Translations under genes and position numbers: made by a program
Shown: piece after piece, positions 52,501-64,000 of the stretch
How the letters are laid out: the number at the start of each line of letters is the position of its first letter
Numbering within the stretch: the stretch's first letter is position 1
Assembly (NCBI GenBank): GCA_018398765.1
Contig: JAHBMJ010005715.1
Span: 1 to 64,000, forward strand
Direction of reading: 5' to 3'
DNA length: 64,000 nt
Source: Chromera velia
Lineage: Eukaryota; Sar; Chromeraceae
The notes under the pieces: model-generated
What the model saw: only the letters and a program-made list of their open reading frames with translations
Databases searched by the model: none
Told to the model about the DNA's origin: nothing

Positions 52501-54418
52501 GCGAGCGACCCTGTTTGCAGGTAGAGTTCGAGCGTTACCGTGTGGATGTGGAGAATGCGAAGCTGGGTGAGAAGAGAAGTCTGCAGGACTTGGAGAGAGA
52601 GAAGGATGCTGGGTTGATGAGGCTCCAGAGGGAGAGGGCTGCAGACCTAGAGAGCCTGGCGGAGCAGTTGAAGGTCGCAAGGGACGCAGAGGCAGCGCTG
52701 CAGAGACAGCTAAGGGCTGCATTGAGGCAACTGAAGGAGACGGAGAGGAAGGAGGAGGCTGCCAAGGTCCGTTCTTACCTGCAGAAATAGTGAGAGCAGC
52801 GACAATTTCTTCTGCTGTGAAAAGTGAAGAGGGAAGAGAAACGGACAGGGTGCAAAAGTCGTAATGGAACGACATCTTCGTTCCAGTGCCCTTTTTGACC
52901 TCTTTCACCGTGAGAGAGAGCGAAGGAGTCTGGTCTGCATACAGCTTGTGGAGGAAATCTATCTCAGGAGCCAGCAACGAAATCTTTTGCCCTTTGTTTC
53001 GCCACGCCGAACTAGCAAAAGTGAGATTAGAACTAAACCCCGTAAAGAAACATTTTGTGTTTTCGTCCCCGCTATCCGAATCTGCAGGATGCCGAGGCTC
53101 TGTTGAGAGAGCGCATGGCGACTTTGGAGAGGGATCTACAGAACCTCAGGTGCGAGCACCAGAGGGCGATTGCGCGTATTGCCAGACAGGCGGCGGCAGA
53201 CGAGAGAGAGGGCGGGAACGGACCGCCGCCGGGTGCCGCCGTGTCTCGGCCCCGGAGCCCGGCACCCTCAGCTGGTCCTGCACCGTCAGTTGCAGCAATG
53301 AGGGCAACGGCAGGCTTCGGTGTGACTTTCTCTCCGGGTCGGAAATTCAGGGGGGGGGAGGAGAGAGAAGCCTCGGAGGTGGGAGGGCTTGGATCACCTG
53401 GTGCACCTTCACGAGCAGGAGGAGGAGGGGGTGTGCCTGGAGTCTCCTCGGGTGAGGAGCTGCTTGACCTCGTGACGTCTCTCCAGGCTCTCCACGCAGA
53501 GGCCTGCTTGAGAGAGAGCAGACTCCAGAAGGAGAGGAGAGTCCTCGAATTGCAAGTCGGTGGTCTACTCTCCTCTCCTCTCATTCATTCATGTGATCAT
53601 GGTTTGATTGTGTGTATCATGGCATTCAGTGGAAGGAATTCGTTGCTGCATGTGTCGAAGGGGTGGGTGAATAAGGAAGGATAAAGCAGAACTGCGTGCC
53701 CGTCACTTTTAGAAAGAGGGACAGAGAGAATGGAGGTGGGATAGGTGGATGCTTTGGGATTTTTCTTTTGGTTTCTTGGAAGAGCCCCGTAGCTGGTGGA
53801 ACTTCCGAGAGGAAAGCTGTACCTGTCTCATGGACTTCAGTTGGTTTCTGTAAGCCTATTTTGTTTTTCATCTCTTTTTCTTCTGTGCTTCACTTTGCAT
53901 ATGTATCCGTGTGCGTGTCCCTTTTTCTTTGCAGGTCCGGAAGATGCAGGATCGTCTGATCAAAATGCACTCTGTTGCTCTCGACTGGATGCCTGAGGGT
54001 TGGTTAGTGTCTCTTTTTCTTTTTTTCGTTTTCCTTCTGCTTGTCGCCTTGTTCCAATTCTCTTTGCATGGGGAGATGTGGGGCTCTGAAAGGACGTGTA
54101 CTTCTCGCTGTTCCCTCAACGTTTTCCCGTCTCTCTGTGATGGGTTACCGGCTCTCTCTGATCGTCTGCTTTCTGCCTTCATTGTCCTTTCTTCTTTGTG
54201 TAAGTTCCAGCAGTGCATAGACCCTGTCTCTGCATGCATGTGGGTCCGTGTTTCAGAGAGTGTGTGCATGTGAGTGAGTGAGTAAGTGTGCATTGGCGTG
54301 TGTTCACAGGAACCGATCCTCGACTGAGCGACCAGTTGAGAGCAGATGTACAGGACGCTCAGAGGGAGACGTCAGCTGCTGTGGATGCTGCAGAGGTGGG
54401 TCCAACGGATCCTCTATG

Positions 54419-54459
<41 letters not shown>

Positions 54460-56928
54460 ATTCGTTTATTTCTGTCTATTTGTATGTGCGTCTGCCTGCA
54501 TGTATGAATAACGAAAGTGCTGCTGTAGGTACCACAGAGACTGGTCAGAGATGCGAAGGGGCTGTAGACGTATCCGCACTCACTGTCCCTTTGTGCTCCT
54601 GTTCCCCCTCTGTGTCAGTCAAATCAGTGTGGTAGAGGAGAGGAAATTGCGGGCATGGGGCTTCCCCCATGAGTAAACGCTGTAGTTCACTCTCCGTCTA
54701 TGAATGTATGGGGGCGGTTTGCGCCTGTCTCTCCATGAAACATTCAGTGACAGAGGTTTGACCATGTGCGCCAATCAATGCTGGCGTCTGCATGTCTGTC
54801 TGCTTGCAGAGGCGGGAAGCAGAGCTGGAGACGGAGGTGCAGGACTTGAGGCAGCAGCTGACCCGTGCAGTGAAGGAAGTGACGGAGTCGAGGGTGGAGG
54901 CTCACGGGCTGATGAAAAGGAAGGAGAGGGAGATGGCGGAAAATCAGGTGGGAGGGAGGGACGCAGAGCGGGAAGCGTCGCCCGGGAGATTTGTGCTTTT
55001 CTATTGTCTCTCTCCATCGATCCATCCATCTCTCTGTCTGTCTGTCTGTCTGTCGACTTGTCTCTCTATGTCTTACCGTGCGGGCTCTGCATGAGACGGC
55101 GAGTCGAGCAAGCGACCTCCGACTGCGTCTGTACACCGATATGCCTCTGTGTGCGTATTGTACGTATGGACGGATGTGGCTTTGCAGGTGGAGCTTCTGG
55201 CGCTTCGAAAGTTCCGAGACGAGGTGGAGAGCGCAACTGGGTTGTCTGCAGTGCCGGGGATGACCCGTCAGATCATCAAGGAATTGGAGACGCTCAGGAG
55301 AGGGGGGGTGGGGGAGGGAGGGGGACTCGGAAGTCAGTTCAGTGCATTGCTTTATGCACCAACGCTGATGTTCTCTTATGCGTCTCTCTTCTTCTTTTGC
55401 CCTGTTTTTGTTTTGATCGGTTATCTTCCCTCTTCCCAACAGTCGAACGTTCACGAGCTTCGGCCGCCCTGAGGCAGACAGTGAGCTCAAGGCAGTCAGT
55501 TAGTGTCAAATGTACATACGCATTTGTGTAGTCGATTCTCTCTCTCCTTTTCCCTTTCCCTTTCTGTTCTTCTGTTTGCTCTCTCAGAAGAAGAGGCGTC
55601 CAAGCTGGCCTCTCTGTCTCGAGAGGAGCTTCTCCGTCGGTGCGTGCACTTCATGGAAGAGAACAAAACGCTGAAAATGGGAGTACCCAAAGACGCCAAG
55701 GAACTGCAGCAGAGGTTCGTCCGCTTGTAAGAATGAAGGGAGGGAGGGAGAAGGGGGGCATGCAGACGGAGAGAAAAAAGGGGCCTGTCTGTCTGCGTGG
55801 TTGAGTCTTTCCTCTTTCGATCCTTCACTTTCGACAGAGCAGCCTTGCGTGGATCAGATCCATGCAGTTAGTTACATGAGACTCAACCAACGAGACGGCT
55901 TCTTACCTGAACACAGGAGCGACTAAGTTCGCCGAAGATGTGGCAGTCTGTCTCTCTCTCGGTGTTTCTCTGCCCCTCTCTCATACTTTCTGTCTGTCTG
56001 TTTGGTCGTGGGTTTCACCAAAAAAACGGGTTTTATTGCACTGAAGAAACCGTTGGCGGTCCGTCTCTATTTTCATGTCTGTTTTTGTCTGTTTGTCTGG
56101 TTGTTTGTGTGGGTGTCTCTCTACCCTTCTGCCCTGCCTGTCTGCATGCCTGCCTGCCTGGTTGCTTGTTGATGCTTCCTCCCTCCTTCTTTCCGCAGAG
56201 TGAAGTTCCTCGAGAAGATGCTCCAGAAATCTGAGGCAGAGAGGTCCGAGCTGATCTCGAGAGCCACAATTGCGGAGGAGCAGGTCAGTCGCTTCGTCCG
56301 ACAGGCAGGCAAGTAGGCCAGTCAAGGAGGCAGGCAGACATGCAGAAAGGTGCGGTAGCCAGAGAGGAAAAGGAGGAATGGATACAGGAGGACGAAATCT
56401 ACTATTGAACGGCTTTCTCTGTTTCTCTCTGTCTTCATTCTTTCTTTCTTTCTTTCTATCTTTCCTAGTTTCTTTCTTGCTTGCTTGTTTGTTCTTCTTG
56501 CTTCTTTTCATCTTTCTTTCTTGCTTGAGTCGTATCTTTCTTTCTTGTTTTTTTTTTTTGGTTCTTCCCACCTTCCTTCAGTTCCTTTCTCCGTGCCTAG
56601 CTCACTTACTTGCTTTCCTTCTACCTTTTGGACCCATTTGGACAGAAATCTTTCTGGAGTCTTCGCATGAGAGAACCGTTGTCTACTCGTACAGTCGGGA
56701 TTAAAGGAAAGCGCGTCAGCAGGCAAAGATATGGACCAAATCTTGGCTTGTAAATAAAAATTCTGCCTGCTCTCTTCTCCCCCCTCTTTGCTGTCCTTCT
56801 CCACACAGCTCCAAGAGCTCCAGCGCCACGTAAGAACGATGACTGCCGACTACCAGAAACAGATAGCGAGGCTGCAGGGGCCCCGGCAGACATCGACCCG
56901 GGGAGGTGGGGGGGGCCTTCTGAATTGA
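45762..56928 (+). CDS. Kinesin-like pseudo-motor with long coiled coil, possibly CCDC78-like
   Basis: About 25 small exons run from ATG 45762 (exon 1 ends 45879; exon 2 starts 46525 in phase) to TGA 56926-56928. The N-terminal part follows a kinesin motor: FVYGPLAKAEDVFHRHIQPL, P-loop GPDGGGKSS, IRYLEVYNG, LQGAAQKRNMSAKH (switch I site), SRLTVVESLG (where DLAGSE is expected) and MLTQGNALCCAILCLQQNQ. The P-loop is intact, but both switch motifs are lost, so nucleotide binding without motility is likely. From about 48740 the exons encode heptad-rich coiled coil (LEALEAERRQLEIELAA, RREAELETEVQDLRQQL) with a Gly/Pro-rich hinge at 53200-53450. The piece EEDRLKVCQALVTLQIEATK resembles human CCDC78 (KEQQLQISKELVDIQI), a deuterosome/centriole protein; that assignment is tentative. 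The C-terminus ends in a Gly run. Some short exons have ambiguous edges. Confidence 0.75.
46286..46524. repeat. (CT)n and about 190-base (GT)n up to a 3' splice site
   Basis: The GT run, with GAGT variants, continues to the GTGCAG acceptor of exon 2 of the kinesin-like gene. Confidence 0.92.
54418..54458. repeat. (TA)n-(TG)n microsatellite
   Basis: It begins soon after the donor at about 54400 in the kinesin-like gene, within the intron. Confidence 0.85.
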
Positions 56929-58293
56929 TGCAGGAGCTTGCGGGGCATTCTTGCACACTTGGTCTTCATGCGCTGATCTAGAAAAAACATAATAAGAAAC
57001 CGTTATGGTTGCTAAAGGAATCCTGGTCAAATCGGTCACAGAAATTTAATTAAAAACATCAAAACTCTTTCAATCTGCTAAAGGCTGAGTTATTATTACT
57101 TTTTCTTATTTTTTTTGTTGACTTTAATATGATGGAGATGGATTAGAGACTTAGAATTATACAGATCTCCCAAATGTGTTTGGAGCTGCAAACTGGATAT
57201 GTGGAGCAGTTATGTTCTCAACAACCCTGTTATAAGGTACGCGAAGGTATTATCAAGCGTTAGCAGCTAAAATAAACGTGCTGATTACGTTTTTAGGCTT
57301 TGTTTACAGTCATTCCATACTATAAATGTTTAGAAAATTATAGACACCTCCCTGGTATTACTGGTCACTTGAAAGCAGAACGTTTAAGTTCGTCTGTATT
57401 TGTAGCATGGTTGATCAAGTTCGTCCGTGCAAGCGGTGTAGCCGATCAAGTTGTCCGTGCAAGCAGCTAGCAATCGTGACGCAGCCTAAGCTACGGCGGC
57501 GCGGCCCATCATAGTCATTGCAGCCTATTGCAGCCCATACAAAACATAGTCCATACTTGTAACACATACTTTCAAGACATACTAGTCCATACTTATGATA
57601 CATACTTTTAAGACATAGTCCGCGCGTGCGACTCCAAGATGCAGACTTTGAAGAAATATTCTGCGTTTGCAACATGCTTGCGACGCAAACTTTCAAGACA
57701 TAATCCGCGCCGGTGACGTAAACTTTCAAGACATATACTACGCCAGCGGCACAGACTTTCAAGACATAGTCCACGCCTGCGGCGCAGACTTTCAAGTCTA
57801 TCCGCCAGAGTGAAAAAATTTTTAAGTGGCTTATAGTGTTAGGGAGGTAATTATAGAAAATCAATAGAGATGTAGATATCATATTTTCAACATCAGAGCT
57901 AGATTGATGCAACATAGATTGTTAACCCTCTCTTTTGCATGAGTTGATTGATTTGAACGTAAGTCGGTTGATATCGGTTGATTTCAATGATTTGTATGCA
58001 AAGGTTTTCGTTTAAAGAAGCGCTTTTGGCGCACTTTTCAAAGGACCTGTGTGGTTGCCCCCCCCCCGCCCGGCCGAGCGCAGAGCCGGCGCGGGCGGAC
58101 GAACTCCATGCATGCAGCCGTCCGTCCGAGCTAGGGTGCGCATTCCATGCACGCTTCATAGAGCTGGATCAGATCACTCTCCTGAAGGGTGTTAGAGAGC
58201 GTTGATAGGTCACGTGATCTGAAGTGCAGAGGAAGAACAACTAGCACTAGCTGCGTGGTGCCCTCTGCTGGTCGATGAGATTGAGTGACAGAG
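56929..58293. other. AT-rich spacer and GC-rich upstream region of the SPX-EXS gene
   Basis: 56990-57470 and 57800-58020 are AT-rich and non-coding, with a degenerate tandem repeat in between. 58055-58140 is GC-rich with one ATGCATGCA and probably belongs to the promoter of the SPX-EXS gene. No gene is called here. Confidence 0.5.
57548..57805. repeat. Degenerate tandem repeat, about 32-45-base units
   Basis: ACTTTCAAGACATA-type words recur at about 57566, 57609, 57644, 57689, 57720, 57756 and 57788, with a GCG-rich spacer of changing length. On the minus strand the last copies keep an open frame that repeats VLKVCAAGVDY with changes. Confidence 0.7.
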
Positions 58294-60906
58294 ATGCCGG
58301 AGTTTGAGGAGTTGATAGAGAACCAGAAAAGAGGAGCTGAATGGTCGGCCTTCTCTCTGAACTACAGACAGCTGAGGGGACGCCTGGAGGATGCAGCCAA
58401 GAGCCCACCAGCAGGAGAGGAGACAGATTTGGAGAGGACCACAGAAGGGTCCCTCCTTCTGGAGACGATGTCACGTCGAGTACTGTCGGAGACGGCCCGG
58501 CTTTTCCCTCCCTTATTGAGTTTCGACGAAGCCGTGTGCCTTGAACTAGACCGCGTCAACCAAGGCTTCAAGACACTAACCAGCCGAATCGAGTCCCACT
58601 TGTCCCTTCTGAATGGATTGGTCGACAAGAACGCAGCCAAACTCCAGAAGAAGGAGAAGCATGTCCGAGCGGAAGCAAGGTGAGTCAGACAGATCTTCGG
58701 ATCTTCTCAGTCTCTCTTTTCAATGTACATGTGTTTCTACCGTGACGCTCCCTCCTGTGCATATGTGCAGGAACATGTGCAATGCGCTTGAGGTTGAGCT
58801 GTCGAAGCTGTGTACCAGGATAGAGGAGGTGATGAGGTTCACACAGGTCCAGTGGATGGCCTTCTACCGACTCTTCAGGTGGAGGTGCGAGGTCCTGAGC
58901 TCGAAGACCTGTCTGGATGAACAGCGTACGTCAGGCCTGTCTGGATGCACATTTCGCTCCACCCATGCACTTGACTTTGTTTTCTTTTTGTCAACGTATG
59001 GTCCTCAGGTCGAATCATTGCAAGGGTGTGGGCGCCCTGGCCTCTGTCCGCTTCTCTATCCGTCTCGGTATATATGCAGTCAGGGAATTCTTAATGTCTG
59101 GGCTCTCCTCCTGTTCCTTCTCATTCTCATTGTCATGCCACTGTGCACGTCGTTCCTCTGGTGGCTTCCCCACCCTATTCTTTGGTTTCGCTATCCCCCT
59201 TCTCCTGGCTCCCTCTCATTGCTTGACCATACTAACGCCCTTCCCTTGTTTTTTCTCTGTTTGTTCAGAGGTCGGAGAAGCCCTGGAGTCCCTCGTAGAA
59301 CTCCTCCTCCAGGAGACGTTCATGAACAGCCCGGCCATCGAGAAGCTTCAGCAGGGCCTCGTGGAAGTGTACAAAAAGAATGTTGGCAAAGGAAGACAGG
59401 AGGAGGGACAGGAGCAGGAGGGTCTGAGGGGAAGGGGGAAGGACAGAGGATTTGATTTTGTTACAGTCAGTGCCAAACTTCGTAACGCTCCTGTGGGTCT
59501 CATCCCGCAGGAAGGTCTCTTCCAGAGGTGGTATCTCCCCTATATGTTAGGGCTCTGTACCGTCCTTTTGGGGTTTGCAGTCTTCACTGAAGTGCGTTCT
59601 AGTCAGGTCACCCAAGCAGTGTGGATGAATGAAGCCATCCGTCATACGTCTCCAGTGGTGAGGTTTTGGCTTTTGGTGATTTTTCTACAATTTGGCTTGG
59701 CTTGGGGATTCTGGTTTATGGGGAAGTTTGGAGTAAATTACAGATTTTTGTTGAGTATCAGCAACAGTGTGAGGACAGACCGCGTGTGTGGAGTAGCAAT
59801 ACTTCAGTTCTGCGTCTGGCTGGTCATCGTGATCGCCTTCAACCTGGACATCGGGGTGCTGGTCCGTCCGTCCGTCTGTTTGTTTGTTTTTTGAAATTGT
59901 TTGTGGGGTTTGCTTCTGTGCATGGCAGCTTCCTTTTGGGCTGCGTCCTTCTGTTGTGCGTCCCTGCGGGTGTTCTAAAATGTGAGTATTCCGAAAATGC
60001 TCCTTGTTAGCCATTTCATGAGGGGTCTGCATTTGGGTGGTCCTCCGCCGAGGGGGTTTGTGGCCTCATGTGGGGGTGGGCTTCTTGGCCTGACAAGTAG
60101 CGGAAGGAGAGCAAAGAGGAGGTGGAGAAGGGTGGAGGGTTTTTGTGTTTGAATGGCATGATACACTGGTGCAGTTTATGTGTGGTGCGTCTGTATCTGG
60201 GTGGATGAATGGGTGGATGGATGGAGTGATGGATGCACAGCTAGATGGCACGTGCGCGGATGGAGTCCAGAATATGTGCCCAGGACAAGCACTGGTGTGT
60301 ATCCCCCGCTTGTGAGTGAGAGGGTGAGTGAGTGAATGAATGGATGTTTTCTGTATGCAGGTCCACAATGACGACGTGCGAATCCTCCACTGGTATCCTC
60401 TAACGCTCACCCTGGCTCTGATTGGAGTCTGGGTTATCGCTGGCTTTTGCTTTCGTGTAACGCTCTCAGGCAGTTTTGTCTGGTCCATTTTGCAAGTGAT
60501 CTTAGACGGATTTGGAGGGGGGATTTGGGGAAGGTGGGTGTATTTGTGTTTGTGTGGGGTGCGCTTAGGAGGGGCGGGCGTGGGGAACGGCAGGGTGCCC
60601 TTTCTGTATTTGTTTTTCTAAGCGTCTTCCCGAATCTGGATGCAGGGCGTTTAAGAACGAACTCTCTCGAAGTCTCTTCTTCCGATGTCTTCTTGTATTG
60701 GAGTGGAGCGAGGATGGGTTGGAGGGTTCTTCAGTCTGTGCAGTCGGTCTATTCTGGAACCAGAAAGGCACTTAATTGCATGTGTGCCGTTTCCATCACC
60801 AGACTTGATGAGTGCATGAGTGGATTCTTGAGAAGTCTTAACGTCAAGTCACTTACCCTCTCGAAAGTGGAACACTGCCATTCATTCTGTCTGCCTGCTT
60901 GCCTCT

Positions 60907-60948
<42 letters not shown>

Positions 60949-61315
60949 ACCAATTGCGTTTGCAGACACTCTGATTGCGGATGTGATGACTTCCATGATG
61001 GTCCCCCTCCGAGACCTGATCATGTCTCTTGGGTACTTCGCGACAGTGGTGAAGGGAAGACCCATCAGTGAGGAGAATCTGATGGTCGGCTTTTGCATCG
61101 GAAATGGAGGGGAGAGGGCAGGGTCCTTTTCGGTTCCTCCTTTGGCTTTGGGTTTGGGGTGATCTATCGATCTGTCTCTCTCTCTCCCCACCTATCTATC
61201 TTTGTCTCCTCTTCTTTGTACGTGCGTGTTAGAGTGTGTGTGTGAGAGAGTACGTATGTGTGCACGTACTTGCATGCCGTCCGTCCGTCCGTCCGTCCGT
61301 CCGTCCGTCCGTCCG

Positions 61316-61355
<40 letters not shown>

Positions 61356-63560
61356 GGAGACATGCAACACAGCGCGCGGTTCCGGTCTGTTTTGGGCCCT
61401 TACGGCTGCCTCCTTCTTTCCCCTATGGATTCGGATGATGCAGGTGGGTGGGTGGGTGGGTGGGTGCCTGTCATCATCTAGTGTGGGGGTGGTTTCTGCG
61501 GCAACACCTTTTCTGCCCTCCATCTGGAGTGTGAGAGAGAATAACAAACATTGGATGCATCTGAAAGGTCGGGACAGCTCCACAGTGAATGACCCGGCTC
61601 TATTGGATAGATAGATGGTTGTCGGTCATCTCCTCTGTTGATGTGCACCATAAAGCTCCTTTGGAAGCATGTATGGGGATTTGATGTATTGAGGCAGGCA
61701 CACAGGATGAATCAGTGCCGCTTGCACCTTTCCTTTTATACGTGTGGTCTGTTGGATGGATGCACATGCAGAATCTGGAACGTGTCTACCGTCTCTACTT
61801 CCCTCTCGGCCAGTTCAAGCTGGTGCTCTCCAACATTCGTATTGCTGTGCCCAAAAGAGCGATATCCCTTCTGAAGGGCAAAAGGTGGAGTCTCCTCAAC
61901 AACAGTGGAGAAAGAGAGGAGTCGACTGCAGGTGACACGGCATCAGCAGGTGTTCCGAAAGACGCACAACAAAACAAAGGACAAGAGGAGGACCCGCAAG
62001 ACCTGCCTCCTCACTTTGGACGCACATACAAACGGAGCCAGTCCCTGGCTGCCTCCAATCTGGAGACAGTTCTCCCTCCCCAAGTCTCTCTCTCCTTTCA
62101 CCCAGGTCGAGGAGGTCACCTCAGTCGGTCCCAGTCCCTCAAGATTCCTCCTCGGCCTCCCCGAGGCGTCTCCACAGACTCCGTAGATGGACAGAAGGAG
62201 AGTGGAAGACGACACAGCCCACGAGACAGGGACAAAATGACATCCAGATTTTCAAGGGCCAGAGCTGCTACCGCAATGCCGAATTTCGTTCATGTCGAGA
62301 ACAGCGTGTGGGATCGGACAGACGACACGCTGCTGAGGCGATCCCTCTCTATCGCAGCTGCATGCGCAGAGATGCCGATGGGGACGGAGGGTGAGGAGAC
62401 AGACTCTCAAGAAGGGTCCGAAGAACAATCGAGACGAGCGAGAAGGAGACGGAGACGGAGAGTGAGGAGCTGTGCGGATCTCTCTCTGTCCTCCCGTCTC
62501 TGGTTGAACGCCCTCAAATACGCTGTCGCCATGCTCCCTCTGCTTCTCGCCACTCTCAGACGATGCGGGTGAGTGCCTCGGTCGAGGAAGGGTTCTTTCT
62601 GGGTGAGTGCCTCGATGGGAGAGATTGCATGAGTTCCGTCGGGATGGTGCACGTCCATCTTGATCGTGCAGTTCCCTTCGTTGCGTTGCGGCTGCATGGG
62701 TAGGCATGCGCTGTTCAGACATCGATTGAAGTGAGATTTTTTTGCGTGTCTGTGTTTTGTATTTTCGTTTTTGTGCGCTTAGTTGAAAAGAGATTTCGTA
62801 CTTTCTCTTTCCAGTGAGCTTCAATCTATCGGACGTCTTCTTTTCTCCTACATGCTTCTTTTTGGAATGCTCAGGTCTAGGCTGTGTGCATCTGCTTCTC
62901 TTTTCCTTTCCTTTCCCTTCTCTTCTGCACGTTCGGGTTGTTCTTGCAGAGTTGAGAATTCCATCTCCCTGGCTGAGTGGACCCTCGGTCTTCCCTTCAA
63001 AGCCCTCGCCACTGCCTACGCGATGACATGGGACTACACAGAGGACTGGCGGGTCGCGGGGCTGAGCTGCAACCAGTACCAGAGGCCCAGACTGTACCCC
63101 AAAGCCTTCTACGTGGTTGCGGGAATTGTGAACTTTCTCTTTCGCCTTGTCTGGACCTGGTCTCTCACAGGAATCGACCTGCAGGTATGCATGTGCATGG
63201 GCAGACGGTTCCCGGAGGGAGAAGGGGAGGGGAAGGGGAGAAAGGGCTCCGAGGACCTTCCTTGTGTGTGCATGCATACGCACACCCAGATTGGCTTCAA
63301 TGTGCCGGAATCGACCTGCAGCCAAGGGGGGCGGTGCAATGCTTTTCAGTAATGCATTCTTCAGATGAAACTGGATTCATATGGAATCTTTGGAAAGAGA
63401 GAAGATGTGAAATGGATGCGAAGCGCTTGCTGCCTGTTGAGATTCACAAGACTCAGCAGCTGCATGGATTTGCTCGATCCCTGTGTCTTGCTGCATGGGT
63501 TGTCTGAAGAATTGCATGAGATCGTCTCCCCTGGAGCCTTCTGCATTCGTCCGTTGGGGT

Positions 63561-63625
<65 letters not shown>

Positions 63626-64000
63626 TGTGCAGGGAGAGGGTCGGAAGTACGTGGACCATTTCATGACCGTCTCGGGTGTTCTTGAAATTGTCAGACGGAC
63701 TCTCTGGATGGTCGTGCGCATCGAGGCAGAACACTGCACAAACGCATCACAGTTTCGGTCGGTCAGCACACTCAGGCTCCTCTCTATCTCTCTCTCTGTA
63801 CTTCTGTCCTTTGTTCCTTCCGTCCTTCCTTCTTTCGTTCTTGTGCACGGCTCTCTTGTTTGATTCTTTTTGACGACCATTTGAAATGGAACCAGTTGTG
63901 CTTCCTTTCTACTCTTTCCCTGCATGCATGATTGATGAATTGCAGAGGGCTTCTTTTTGTGCCCGACGATCCGGTGGAGCGCTCTGCAGAGCGTATCTCG
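58294..64000 (+). CDS. SPX-EXS phosphate exporter, XPR1/PHO1/SYG1 family (3' end outside window)
   Basis: Starts at ATG 58294 (MPEFEELIENQKRGAEWSAF, with LNYRQLRGRLEDA as SPX helix 1). Exons: 58294-58679, 58771-about 58923, about 59271-59867, 60361-60457, a short one near 60650, 60951 on, about 61355-61440, 61771-62569, 62814-62875, 62952-63184, 63633-63757 and 63947 to the edge. EXS features: four N-terminal helices (LPYMLGLCTVLLGFAVF), IAFADTLIADVMTSMMVPL (the FxDxxxAD-x-x-T-S motif), LWLNALKYAVAMLPLLLATL, AYAMTWDYTEDW (WDxxxDW) and RRTLWMVVRIEAEH. These proteins export phosphate across the plasma membrane under control of inositol pyrophosphates bound by SPX. Oddities: about 240 residues of basic, Ser/Arg-rich sequence inserted between MMQNLERVY and LNALKY, and no recognisable Lys cluster at the end of the SPX part. 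Confidence 0.88.
60911..60946. repeat. (GT)n microsatellite at a 3' splice site
   Basis: It ends in GTGTGCAG, the acceptor of the exon encoding IAFADTLIADVM. Confidence 0.9.
61279..61352. repeat. (CCGT)n-(GT)n at a 3' splice site
   Basis: The repeat runs to a GTGTGAAG acceptor before the exon encoding TCNTARGSGLFWALTAA. Confidence 0.88.
63561..63626. repeat. (CT)n-(GT)n microsatellite before a 3' splice site
   Basis: It ends six bases before the GTGCAG acceptor of the exon encoding KYVDHFMTVSGVLEIVRRTL. Confidence 0.88.

Overview
Nuclear DNA from a eukaryote, most probably a chromerid alga (Chromera velia-like). This is inferred, not proven. The evidence is long GT-AG introns that nearly all end in YTGCAG, intron edges built from microsatellites, many TGCATGCA palindromes (a motif known as a promoter element in the sister group Apicomplexa), ankyrin-repeat genes, and flagellar genes with diverged motor parts. 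No bacterial-style operon, rRNA, tRNA, CRISPR array or retroelement was recognised. Single N bases sit inside low-complexity runs at 15725, 34991 and 36494.

Layout. 1-5.3 kb holds diverged repeats, microsatellites and the decayed remains of host genes: a protein-kinase scrap on the minus strand, and a membrane plus leucine-rich-repeat gene on the plus strand. 5.3-8.4 kb is largely AT-rich and non-coding. 8.49-16.61 kb (minus) is a seven-exon Patched/RND sterol-sensing-like transporter, for which a fully in-phase 1945-residue model can be built. 17.8-21.5 kb (plus) is an ankyrin-repeat protein with a C-terminal HET/TIR-like domain, followed by a second ankyrin gene to 22.55 kb. 23.77-30.2 kb (minus) is an FBH1-type UvrD helicase with extra zinc-binding and J-like modules; its AT-rich 3' flank carries a short inverted-repeat transposon. 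31.5-35.9 kb (minus) is a membrane-anchored short-chain dehydrogenase with a duplicated exon. 36.8-42.2 kb (plus) is a 15-exon WDR92/DNAAF10 orthologue. 42.9-44.3 kb (minus) is a third ankyrin gene, possibly decayed. 45.8-56.9 kb (plus) is a long kinesin-like coiled-coil protein, perhaps CCDC78-like. 58.3 kb to the window end (plus) is an SPX-EXS phosphate exporter (XPR1/PHO1/SYG1 family), cut off by the window edge.

How the parts relate. The genes are independently transcribed and mostly alternate in strand, giving divergent pairs (Patched/ankyrin-HET, dehydrogenase/WDR92, ankyrin/kinesin-like) and convergent pairs. Every convergent junction is a 0.7-1.8 kb AT-rich block, while TGCATGCA clusters sit near 5' ends. 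WDR92 (axonemal dynein pre-assembly) and the kinesin/CCDC78-like protein both point to a flagellated life stage. Exon boundaries below were placed by hand from GT-AG signals, reading-phase continuity and family conservation. Only the Patched, dehydrogenase and WDR92 models were checked for phase at every junction.
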